This document shows, piece by piece, positions 45,146-54,900 of a stretch of DNA of 64,000 nucleotides. The position numbers and the translations under genes were made by a program. This stretch comes from Arthonia radiata (Eukaryota > Ascomycota > Arthoniomycetes > Arthoniales > Arthoniaceae). Numbering within the stretch: the stretch's first letter is position 1; each line of letters opens with the position of its first letter. Under the pieces are notes generated by a model that saw only the letters and a list, made by a program, of their open reading frames with translations, had not been told where the DNA came from and made no database searches. The DNA lies in assembly GCA_002989075.1 (NCBI GenBank), contig PSQN01000015.1:1116001-1180000 (forward strand), written 5' to 3'.

Positions 45146-45952
45146 GACGGGCCTGTGTTTAACGGATAGTACAGACCTTGCTGAAAGGCCTGTAGATGAG
45201 TGGGCGTGAAGTTGAAAAGAGGAAGCCGGAAAGGAAGACAGAGAAAAGTTTTTGGGGATGCCGTTGAGCAGAGCGAGAGCGATAACACATCATGCTCGGC
45301 TTAAGATACCCTGACACATTTCGAAAGTGGTTGGGGATATGGAAAATGGTTGAATTAACAAAGTGAGGGAAAGGCGGCTACAGGTGAGCACTTTTGCTTC
45401 AGTCTTGCAGTACGCTTCTAACACCTGGAATGGGCCGGCGGCAAACATGCCCGTATTTGTGACTCAGCGTTTGACATATTCGCAAAAGTCTCAAAAGCCC
45501 AAGATAGACTAGGAAAGAGCAAGCGTAGCACATCCCTTTCTGGCATCCATATGAGGTCTGGTGCGACTTCCATGACTCCCTTGTAGTGCACTGTAGTGCG
45601 CTGTAGGTCCACTGTAGTGCCCTATAGTGGTGCTGTAGTGGGCTGCAGGTCCGCTCCAAAACGATCCAGAAGAATGCTGAGATTTTCACAAGGCATTATA
45701 AAAGAAACCTATGGCCATAGTACAACAAGCAATCTGCCTGTAGTGGTTCAATATAGACTTTATCACGTCTGTACCTGTAAAACCCGTTTATCTCTGCTTT
45801 ATCTTGTAAGCTGCGTGTTTGCCACAGTGTTGTGCGAGTGACGCGACGGGGTGGTTATGTGTTTGTGCCAAAGTCAGCGATGGCAGCATTGTCTTTTTAC
45901 CTTTGGTCCTATCCTAATGATTGGACAGTCTTTGTCGCTGTGGTCACCGCTG
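45146..45952. other. Upstream region of member B
   Basis: No gene; it contains TGYAG array 2. No clear TATA box was identified. Confidence 0.45.
45582..45654. repeat. TGYAG array 2, seven 10-11-bp units
   Basis: Head-to-tail units TGTAGTGCAC, TGTAGTGCGC, TGTAGGTCCAC, TGTAGTGCCC, TATAGTGGTGC, TGTAGTGGGC and TGCAGGTCCGC. Lies 437-509 bp upstream of the start of member B. Confidence 0.7.
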
Positions 45953-46276
45953 TCACTTCTTCAACTTGGGCCATTCTCCACCCTTTGGATCTGTCGCCCA
46001 TTCCGCAGGAACGGAATGCGTTATAGTTTTGTCTTCACCCGGATTGTACTTCGTGGGACGTTGGACCAAGTGGTGGATCAAACGCTTGGAAGCTTGTTCG
46101 TTTGGGAGTTCGTGGGCGGATATGTGGTTATGGATCTGTACAAACCAGTCGCTGACGTATTTCAGGTAGTGGTGATGCACCTCTGGATCTATACCTTGCG
46201 CTTCCAACTCTTCGATCATTTGTTGTTGGTAAGGGGACTCTCGGATCTCGGAGGGACCATTTTGTTGTGAAGCCAT
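45953..46276 (-). CDS. Small orphan protein, paralogue 1 of a pair
   Basis: A 107-residue intronless frame. It is a hydrophilic helical protein without signal peptide or membrane span: YQQQMIEELEAQGIDPEVHH, then HYLKYVSDWF, ISAHELPNEQ and a Lys-rich end. It aligns along its first 60 residues with the 105-residue frame at 47606-47923 on the same strand (Y...(I/M)..EL, HxHY, IS.H, QA/QE). Two related reading frames kept open argue that both are real genes. Function unknown; it sits between the BTB-zinc genes B and C. Confidence 0.5.
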   Translation of the reverse strand: MASQQNGPSEIRESPYQQQMIEELEAQGIDPEVHHHYLKYVSDWFVQIHNHISAHELPNEQASKRLIHHLVQRPTKYNPGEDKTITHSVPAEWATDPKGGEWPKLKK

Positions 46277-47605
46277 ACAAAATTTTGCTGATCGGGCTGT
46301 ATTCGTTTTGCAAGTTCGAAAGGCTTAATACTGATCGTCGACCACGATGTGCACTTGCAAACCGCCAACGAGATCACAGACTGGTGGCAGCAATACTGCG
46401 TGGAGTCACGTCTGTTGATAGCTGCCACGTAGCTAATCAAACTTGCCACGTGCCGACATACCATTGGCAACGATCAGAAAGGATCCGAAGGATTCGACGG
46501 GTGAAACGAGAGCGGGTGACCTCACTTGAGGCGGAAGAGATGCTGCTGCGTTCGAGAACCAATTTGGCTGAGTAGTTGATGCACATGCGCCGACTTTGTA
46601 GTATGCTCCGATTTCAAGCCAAAGGGAGGTACCCTAGTACGAGGCCACTGTCTGACACTATTTGTGCCGTTAGGTACACCTCCGCGTGAGCACTTGGGGA
46701 ATCAGCAAGCGCACCGACCGTTACCCATATAATGCCAGAGCAATGCTAGTCACCACAAGATACGCACTTTCGGTAGTTTCCCAGACTAAGCATCGTTGTC
46801 GGGCTTGTGCGCCCCCGGAATTTGCAGGCACCTCAGCGGTATCTGCATCACTCACTGCTGCATGCTGTGGAATTGTATCGACCACTTTTCGCTCGCTTAG
46901 CCCAAGACGCTTATATCTACTTTCTGACTGAGCTCTGACTATATCAACTGCCTCTTGTGTTGTGGGTGCCTTGGCGGTTTCCTATATCTCGAAAAGCTCT
47001 GAGAACTGCTCGCGTTCCGCCTGAGCAACTGAAACCCGACAATGACGTCTTCAGCTCGTATCTAGTGAAATTAATGGAATGAAACCTAAGGAGCCATCTG
47101 GATACCGGCCGCTTAAAGCGGTCTGGTGTTCATTTTCCAAGTAAAAGTGTCTTGAGACAGTTGTTTACCGCAATGATTGCACGTGACCTTATACCTTGTC
47201 TAGCGCTGTTTGATCCCCTATCCAGCGGACGCACAGGCCAAAACGCGAAAAGTCGCGTAAATTACGCGTGTCTAGTACTTTTTTGACTAGATACCGGATC
47301 GTTACATGAATCGCGAAATGGGTTGGTCGGGATGTGAAGCAAACGGTCTGGATCATTGCGGTCTTGGTAGCGGTAAGGCCAGGCTCTGCTGAAAGGCGCT
47401 GAGGAAGGGCCAGCAACCTATCCTGGGTCGCCACGCATACGCACACCAAACGTAGCCCGCCTGTTTGGTCATTAGTAGATTGTGGAATTTGTAAAAGAGG
47501 TGACACTGTGGTGTGAGTCTGTAGCAAGAGGGTCGCAAATCGAGTGTCTAGTCATGACACGTTTGTAGGCTTGCGTCGGCTCGAAAAACCTGATAGTTAC
47601 GTCTA
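46277..47605. other. Intergenic, 1.3 kb
   Basis: No supported gene; it contains the palindrome at 47254-47268. Confidence 0.45.
47254..47268. promoter_or_regulatory. 15-bp palindrome CGCGTAAATTACGCG
   Basis: Perfect 7-bp arms around a central A, embedded in CGCG-rich sequence between the two small paralogues. Looks like a dimer binding site; no further support. Confidence 0.35.
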
Positions 47606-47923
47606 TCACAACTTCAGTGAGGTCGTGTCTAGTAAGCAAGCGGGTGAGACGTTGTTGTAGCCTACGAATGCTATATCTGAGTCCAATGTAGGATTGACCT
47701 CGTGACCGTCCCCTCTCTTTGATCGCAACTGGCGGTACCGTGACAAATGAGCACCGCCCTCCTGTCCTGCGCCATGTTCGGAGATTGCTTTGGTGTTTTG
47801 CGCACGAAATTGGTTGAACAAGCTGAAGTAGTGCTTGTGTTGGTCTTGGGGGACCGCGTTCTTGTTCAGCTCATCGACGATATGCTCGTGGTATGCGGTG
47901 TTTGTGTGAGTGTTGTCAGACAT
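47606..47923 (-). CDS. Small orphan protein, paralogue 2 of a pair
   Basis: A 105-residue frame from ATG 47923. Residues 10-60 (YHEHIVDELNKNAVPQDQHK, HYFSLFNQFRAQ, AISEHGAGQE) parallel the gene at 45953-46276: same strand, same length, same spacing of the HxHY and IS.H motifs. The C-termini differ; here the end reads SDIAFVGYNNVSPACLLD and may hide an unspliced intron after SKRGDGHE. No known domain. The spacing of 1.3 kb suggests an old tandem duplication. Confidence 0.45.
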   Translation of the reverse strand: MSDNTHTNTAYHEHIVDELNKNAVPQDQHKHYFSLFNQFRAQNTKAISEHGAGQEGGAHLSRYRQLRSKRGDGHEVNPTLDSDIAFVGYNNVSPACLLDTTSLKL

Positions 47924-50306
47924 GGCGAATGTATGGATTTGGTGTGCGTCGAGGCTCTATGTGCTGATGGCGAATGGAGCTGTTATGTATGTGTCAAAGC
48001 TAAGGATGTTTATGATGGTTCTGGTTTAACCTGACAATTATGGCCGTTTACCCGTACATATATACCTCGTCCTTACAACATTGACAGATTGCCTTTTAGA
48101 CTGAACATGCTGTACGCGAGAATGTAAGACGCCCACTGCTGAGCTTGATGGACAGCTGTCAGTTCTGAGTTCACAACAAGACATCACGGCTACAGTTCAA
48201 ACAAAGGCTGATTCAGCCAACTCACACCATCGACCAAGGCGCTTCGAGGTGTCTCAACTGGCCTCGGGCTGCTCCGTGATCAAGAAGTAGCCTCATATCA
48301 GAGACGTGTTGTTACCTTGGCAGCAACAGCTGTGCAGTTCGCAGGTCAGTATAAGCTGGCAACTCGCTGAGGCAGACAGATGTTGCCCGCAAGGTCCGCC
48401 AGTAGATCTGGAAGCGTTTGGCCGGCTGCGCTTCTGCCACGAAACATGTTGGAACTTATCGCAGGCTTTGTTGTAGCATGGTCGCGACCAATGGGGGTTT
48501 GGGTCGTTTCAGTCGTCGTCAGTAACCACCTGTTCATCCCGACGTGTACAGTAAGGCACTATTGGTTTTGCCTTGAATGAAGCTAACTGAGGGCTGCGTC
48601 GGCGGTAGATCACGCACCCGCCACCATACAAAATACGTGTCGAAGTCATGGACGGTTCATCTTGCGAAGGCTGAGTCGAAAGGGAGCCACTTCCATCAAG
48701 GATGTAGGTGTGATTTGACACCCATTGCTCGAACGTTTGTTTGCGAGGACCCCTCAACCCCACACACGGCAGGTGCTCAGCGCAAGTGAATTCTCTCAAT
48801 ACGGAGGAGTCATAGGGGCCAATCGCTTATCAATATGCTCGTTCAGCGAAGCTTATACCAAGCTGCCATATCCAGCGAAATCTACACGGCAAAGACGGCC
48901 TTCTTCAACACGCTGGAAAGACCTGGCAGAGACCCTACGTCACGCTGGTTTCAAGTCCTGCATCTTGCTTGGCCCTAGACCTACGAGGCTTCTCCGTGGA
49001 GCCTGAGAAACGCGAGCATGGTGTTGCGCTTTGTAGGCGGACAAGTCAACGAAGCGTTTGAGATTCACGCTCTGCTCGCAACTGAGAAACAAGAGGCGGG
49101 AAGTTAGTGTGCTTGGCCAATGATGTTGAAAATCAAGGGAACACAAATCAGCCTCCCTTAGAATGTTGGCGGCCGGTATGTTAGTGTCAACTCCGTACGA
49201 AGTACACAAGTTCGCACGAGGTGGAACGACGGAAGGGTCGGAAGGGAGACCAACGTGAACAACGGGAGGCCGGAAGGCCGGGAGAGGCAAAAGGAACCTA
49301 ATAAGTTCGGTGACGCCGATGATCACGTGCTCATGGACCTTTCCTTTTCGGGCTTCTGATGATCTCTCTTTTGACGTTCAAGCCGGGGACAACTTTGCAA
49401 CGAGCTCCAGTCAACCGTGTCAACTGCGCAAGCTGACAAGCTAGAGTATGTCCAATCATCTGAACCGGATCTTTGCATCAGCTTTCATCTATGATGATGA
49501 TTAGTACAAGCACGATTGCCCCACAACGATGCGTCCAGTCTTCGAGCCATTGCAGCAACCATGGATCAAGTCTGCTCTGATCTCAGACGCGCAAGCTATC
49601 ATTTCGCAGTCTTTCAGTCCAGTAGTGCGGACAAGTTATGTCTAGGTCCTGCAAGGACAGGCTTGGGTGAAGATGATGATCACTTATTGTTTTTACCACG
49701 GCGAAGAAGTGCCTGGGGAAGAGATGGCGAAAATAACTTGTAAACGATGTGAAAGCAGACATCACAAATGCTAAACTTCACGTAGACGTTGTAGCACTGC
49801 TGTAGCACTGCTGTAGTACTGCTGCAGCACTGTTGCAGCACTGTTATAAAGGTGCTGCAGCACTGAGCAGCGACCTTGCGACCCGGTCAAAGATATCATG
49901 CAATCGAGGAGTCGTAGCCGTGGCTGAGAAAGGTAGGTAAATGCGAAGTGAATCCGCGGCTGAGCGTATCTCATTATCTCCTGACGAGAGGAAGTGACCT
50001 TCTGAGTGTGAGGTGCTGCGGTTTTCCGGTGACTGTTGATGATGTACGCCTATCAGTCTACCCGCTTCTTTGCCCCGCTTGGTGAGCGTCTCAATCGAAG
50101 GTCATCTCGAATGCGGGTGCTTTCTTGCGATGCTTGCTCTCGAGCTACGCTTACGGATGCCATTCTGAGCTTGTACGCGCAACCTCAGGTTCGCTGCTGC
50201 CTTGAGCTCTATCTCTTCCCTTCTCAAAATCTCTCAAACTCGCATCGCTTCTTCAATTTATTGCCTTCACGAGCTTTGCTCAGAAAGACCTCTCTCTTGC
50301 GCGAAG
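47924..50306. other. Intergenic, 2.4 kb
   Basis: No gene I can support. It contains TGYAG array 3 near its right end, inside the upstream region of member C. Confidence 0.45.
49790..49866. repeat. TGYAG array 3, seven 11-bp units
   Basis: Exactly seven 11-bp units: TGTAGCACTGC twice, TGTAGTACTGC, TGCAGCACTGT twice, TATAAAGGTGC and TGCAGCACTGA. The sixth unit is also a TATAAAG sequence. Lies 441-517 bp upstream of the start of member C. Confidence 0.75.
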
Positions 50307-51545
50307 ATGGCCTTCGTGGACCATTTCAGCCCGTTGCGAGGGTTAGAGATCCATATCGCAGACAATGGAAACGCACGACTACACGTTCACGACATTGAGC
50401 ATAAAGAACAACTTGATGACACCTGTGATGAGCTTTACCAGGTTAAGGGCGACTCACCCTCCCTTGTGAAGCGTCAACGCATCTTCCGCATTAGCACGAG
50501 CATATTCACTAACGACAAGGGTGATGCTGTCTTGTCAAAGTTAGAGGGAAAGATCGAAACTCTTGGGTCTGGGAAGCCTGCATCTCTCCATGTCGCGATT
50601 GTAGACGCCGTGGAGATCATCCTGCGAGAAATGCACAGCAAGCGCCACGAGATGTTCCAAGGGGTCAAGACCAGAACCATCTGGCAGATTCGCCAAGTCG
50701 CCGAATGGTTCGACATCAACATCAGCAACATGTCAGTCTGGTTTGGTCTCTGGTTCAAGCGTCAGGAGCAGGCTCTGCGCCTCGCAACGCAGCCGAGACT
50801 GAATGATTCCGAGCAGACTCGGAAAAACAACTATCTGCTGCGTCTCATGTTTCACGCACAGCTCTTCCATCCAGCAGTGTGGTTCGACGAGCCCCGGGTC
50901 TTCGCGACAACTACCAAATACCTCATGTACAGTGGCCGAAGCCGCGTGCGTGAGAACAAGCCCCAGAACGTCACCGTGGCAGAGGATGCAGTCGAACACC
51001 GCATTACTGGTATGTTGACTCCACTACTTCTCTTTTGTGACTTCGCACAACTAACGTCACAACTAGAGCGTATCAACAACGCCAAAGGCCGCCTTCGCAA
51101 CCGCCTGCAGCACGATCTCTACGACAAATGCAAGCAGCTCGTCGAAGACGATGCCGCTGGATCCTGCTGCCGCGACGCCTTCTACCAGTTCCACAAAGCG
51201 CTCATGAAATGCGACGTCTGGCCAATGGAGTTCCGCTTCCACGATGCAAGCATTGCTGAGCTCATCCAGCGGCTAAAAGGCTTCAGAATCCAGCTAATGA
51301 GCACGTGTGGGAAATGCAATCTCAACTATGATAACATCGTGAGGATGGCCTGCCAGAGAGCCGAATACCAGTTTCAAGGACTGTGCTTGGAATGTGTGAA
51401 AGACTCTAGGTCTGCAGATACGTACGAGAAGTACAAGGCGAGGGAGGAGAATACGCGGGGTGGTAACCTTGCGTGCAAAATCGCGCACAAGAACCCGACG
51501 TGGTATTACTCGAACATCAGTTTCAATAGCGAAGATGACGAATAG
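50307..51545 (+). CDS. BTB-zinc family member C
   Basis: Exons 50307-51009 and 51067-51545 flank a 57-nt intron (GTATGT ... ACTAAC ... AACTAG) in phase 1, exactly where members A and B are split; the total is 393 residues. The open frame runs through the intron, so an unspliced reading would insert 19 residues. BTB-like half: LHVHDIEHKEQLDD, DAVEIILREMHS, TIWQIRQVAEWFDIN, VWFGLWF, HPAVWFDEPRVF, TKYLMYSG. C-terminal half: AKGRLRNRLQHDLYD, CC, KCDVWPMEFRFHDASI, then C-x2-C-x22-C-x2-C-x26-C-x3-H-x4-WYYS. The nearest relative here is B. An in-frame upstream extension to 50202 is unlikely, since alignment with B begins at MAFVDHF. Confidence 0.82.
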   Translation: MAFVDHFSPLRGLEIHIADNGNARLHVHDIEHKEQLDDTCDELYQVKGDSPSLVKRQRIFRISTSIFTNDKGDAVLSKLEGKIETLGSGKPASLHVAIVDAVEIILREMHSKRHEMFQGVKTRTIWQIRQVAEWFDINISNMSVWFGLWFKRQEQALRLATQPRLNDSEQTRKNNYLLRLMFHAQLFHPAVWFDEPRVFATTTKYLMYSGRSRVRENKPQNVTVAEDAVEHRITGMLTPLLLFCDFAQLTSQLERINNAKGRLRNRLQHDLYDKCKQLVEDDAAGSCCRDAFYQFHKALMKCDVWPMEFRFHDASIAELIQRLKGFRIQLMSTCGKCNLNYDNIVRMACQRAEYQFQGLCLECVKDSRSADTYEKYKAREENTRGGNLACKIAHKNPTWYYSNISFNSEDDE

Positions 51546-51947
51546 ATGCAGCGACGTCGGGCTCTGCGAGATCTGACAGGGGGAAGGAGTGAGCGTCATA
51601 TCAGACCTTCAACACAGTGTGGAGAGCTGTGAGACCCGCGGGCGATTAACATGCGACCTCAGATAGAAAAGGGTGCACACTCTCATTAGCATGTAGCATG
51701 AACAATGCTTCAGTCTGTGCAGATTCAAGTGACGTTTTAATCAATTCTTTTTCATTCTATTCAACGAATCATACATAGGAGACATTACCACAGCCACCAT
51801 TGCAGCACTCGCTATTGTATCTTTTGAAAACCCCCTTGTACATCCATTCTCCATATCTAAACATTGCTCCAATACATTTTCTTTTCAATCTCTTTGACGG
51901 CTTCATCCATGCCATGAACAAGCTGAAGATTCTGGCATGTTTTTCGC
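51546..51947. other. Intergenic, convergent 3' ends
   Basis: 400 bp between member C and the wall-protein stop. Nothing seen. Confidence 0.5.
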
Positions 51948-54900
51948 CTAGACGAAAATGATAACCAGGGCCGCAATAATAGCAGCAACAGTGCTAGCAC
52001 TATTCTTGCGGGCGCCGCCGGTGTAGCTAGTCTGAGCTGCCCCGCTGGAACCAGCAGGAGCGTTGGCAGAGGTGGCAGCAGTAGATGCTGGCGGAGCGTT
52101 GGTGGCCATTGGCGCCGACGTAGGTGCCTGAGGCTGGTTATCGGCCGCTTGAGTGACGAGGCCGGCGGTGGTGGCTGGCGCAGACGGTGCTAGAGCTGAG
52201 CCGGCCGGGGCGCTTGGAGCGGACGCGGACGGAGCTGAAGCTGATCCGGCAGGCACGGAGGCAGCTGGAGCGGAGCCGGCAGGCACAGACGGTGCTGGAG
52301 CTGAGCCGGCTGGAGCATTCGAAGCCGGTGCAGACGGAGCCGGCGCTGAGCCAGCAACAGAGGGAGCTGGAGCAGAGCCGGCAGGCACGGAGGGAGCTGG
52401 AGCGGAGCCAGCTGGAACGCTTGGAGCAGGCGCAGAAGACGCAGGGGCAGAGCCGGCTGGCTGGGATGGGACACTCTGCGCTAGTGGAGCGCTGGAAGGA
52501 GCTTGAGGCTGATTGTCGGAAGCCTGTGTGACGACAGATGAAGCCTTGGGCGCCGATGATGCGGATTGGTACACAGCTGATTGAGATGCAGCTGGCTGAG
52601 ATGCAGCTGGCCGAGATGGAACACTCTGTGCTGGTAGAGCGCTGGAAGGAGCTTGAGGTTGTTTGTCGGAAGCCTGTGTGACGACAGATGAAGCCTTGGG
52701 CGCCGATGATGCGGATGGGTAGACAGCTGGTTGAGATGCAGCTGGCTGAGATGCAGCTGGTCGAGATGCAGCTGGTTGAGATGCAGCTGGCTGAGACGGC
52801 ACGCTCTGCGCTGGTGGAGCGCTGGAAGGAGCTTGAGGCTGGTTGTCGGAGGCCTGCGTGACGGCAGATGAAGCCTTTGGAGCCGATTGCGCAGGCTGGG
52901 ATGCAGCTGGCTGAGATGGCGCAGGTGCAGAGGTAACGGGCTTGTTTGACGCCGGTGGAGCACTGCTGGGAGCTTGAGGTTGGTTGTCCGAGGCCTGAGT
53001 CACAACGGAAGACGCCTTTGGGGCAGATTGAGCTGGTTGAGATGGTGCTGGTGCGGAGATAACGGGCTTGTTTGAAGCCGGCGGAGCGCTGCTGGGGGCT
53101 TGAGGTTGGTTGTCCGAGGCCTGAGTCACGACTGAAGACGCCTTCGGGGCAGATTGAGCTGGCTGGGACGGCGCTGACTGAGAGAGTGCCGGAGCCGAGC
53201 TGACAGGCTTCGTGGAAGCAGGAGGAGCGCTGCTTGGAGCTTGTGGCTGGTTGTCGGAAGCTTGAGTAATGACAGAAGAGCCCTTGGGAGCCGAGGGAGC
53301 GGGCTGAGACGGTGCGGGCGCGGTCGCCACGGTAGTCTGCTTTGATGAGCTTGGAGCAGCAGACGTGGGCTTCGACGTTGCTGATTGAGTTTGAGGCACG
53401 CTCTGAATGACAATTGAATTCGACGTAGACTGCGGCGGCGCTGGCTGGATCTGTGGCACGCTCTGAGTGGCAGTGGTTTTCTTGGTCGACGAGGGTGGCG
53501 CTGATTGAGTCTCTGGTTTGCTCTGGGTAACAGTCGACTTCTTGGTTGATTTGCCTGTCGAGACGCTTACGGAAGTCGACGGAGGCGTAACGACCGGCAC
53601 CGTGGTAGGTGGAGTCACCGAAGTCGTTGGAGGAGGAGCGGTGCTAACAGGGCACACAGTGGTTGTAGTGATCTTGTAAGTCTTCGTGGTGGAGACTGGC
53701 ACGCTGTAGGTCGTACCCTTGCTGACATAGCTTGTAGTGGAGACTGGGCACGTCGTGCTTGTCTGAGTAATGGTCTTGGTGGTGTAGCTCACGGTGCCGT
53801 TCGTCACAGGATAGTAAGTCGTTGGCTTGAACGGAGTAGTGGATCCAGGAGCGCTAGTTGGTTGAGTGACAGGGACAAGCACAGTTTTGGAGCCACCTGG
53901 GCAAGTAGGGCAGGATGACACCGTCTTGGTAAGAGACTGAGTCAAGGTGGTCGCAGGAGCGCTCGTACGTTGAGTGACAGGGACAAGCACAGTATTGGAG
54001 CCACCTGGGCAAGTAGGGCAGGATGACACCGTCTTGGTAAGAGACTGAGTCAAGGTGGTCGCAGGAGCGCTCGTACGTTGAGTGACAGGGACAAGCACAG
54101 TCTTGGAGCCACCTGGGCAAGTAGGGCAGGATGACACCGTCTTGGTAAGAGTCTTAGTCAAGGTGGTCGAGCCGCCTGGGCACATTGGGCAATCAGCAGT
54201 AATGGTGGTCTTGATGAGCTTGGTCGTCATCGTCTCGGGCTTGTACGGGTTTGGACTGGTGCCGTTCACGGGAGGAGTGAGCACTGGGCGCGGTGACGTA
54301 ACGACTGGGCGAGATGGCGTAGTAACCGGGGTCGAAGGAGTCTCCACCTTGGAGGTGGTGGAGTAGGTTGGCGAGTAGGGACTCTGGACATTCGACGTTG
54401 GGCTAGACGAAACCGGTGTGCTTGGAGTCTCAACCTGGGATGTGGTGGAGTAGGCCGGGGAATAGGGACTCTGGACCTTCGACGTTGGGCTAGATGAAGC
54501 CGGTGTGCTTGGAGTCTCAACCTGGGAGGTGGTGGAGTAGGTCGGGGAGTAGGGACTCTGGACCTTCGACGTTGGGCTAGATGAAGCCAGTGTGCTTGGA
54601 GTCTGGACCTTCGACGTTGGGCTAGTGTAAACCGGAGTGCTAGGAGTCTCAACGTTGGAGCTCGGAGGCGTGTACGATGACGCGGGAGGAGTCTCAACGT
54701 TGGAGCTTGAAATAGGGTGCGTCGGGGAGTACGGCGGCGCGGTCGAAGAAGTCTTCGACTTATTCGGGCATGGAGTCTTAGCCGTGGGTGTCACCAGGGT
54801 CTTCGCCGTTGTGGCAGCTGTATAGGTAGTATGTGTTAGCGAAGGCGTCTTACGACCGAAGGGCGTGCTGGTGCTATTGTGTGCAGGAGGGTGATAGGGG

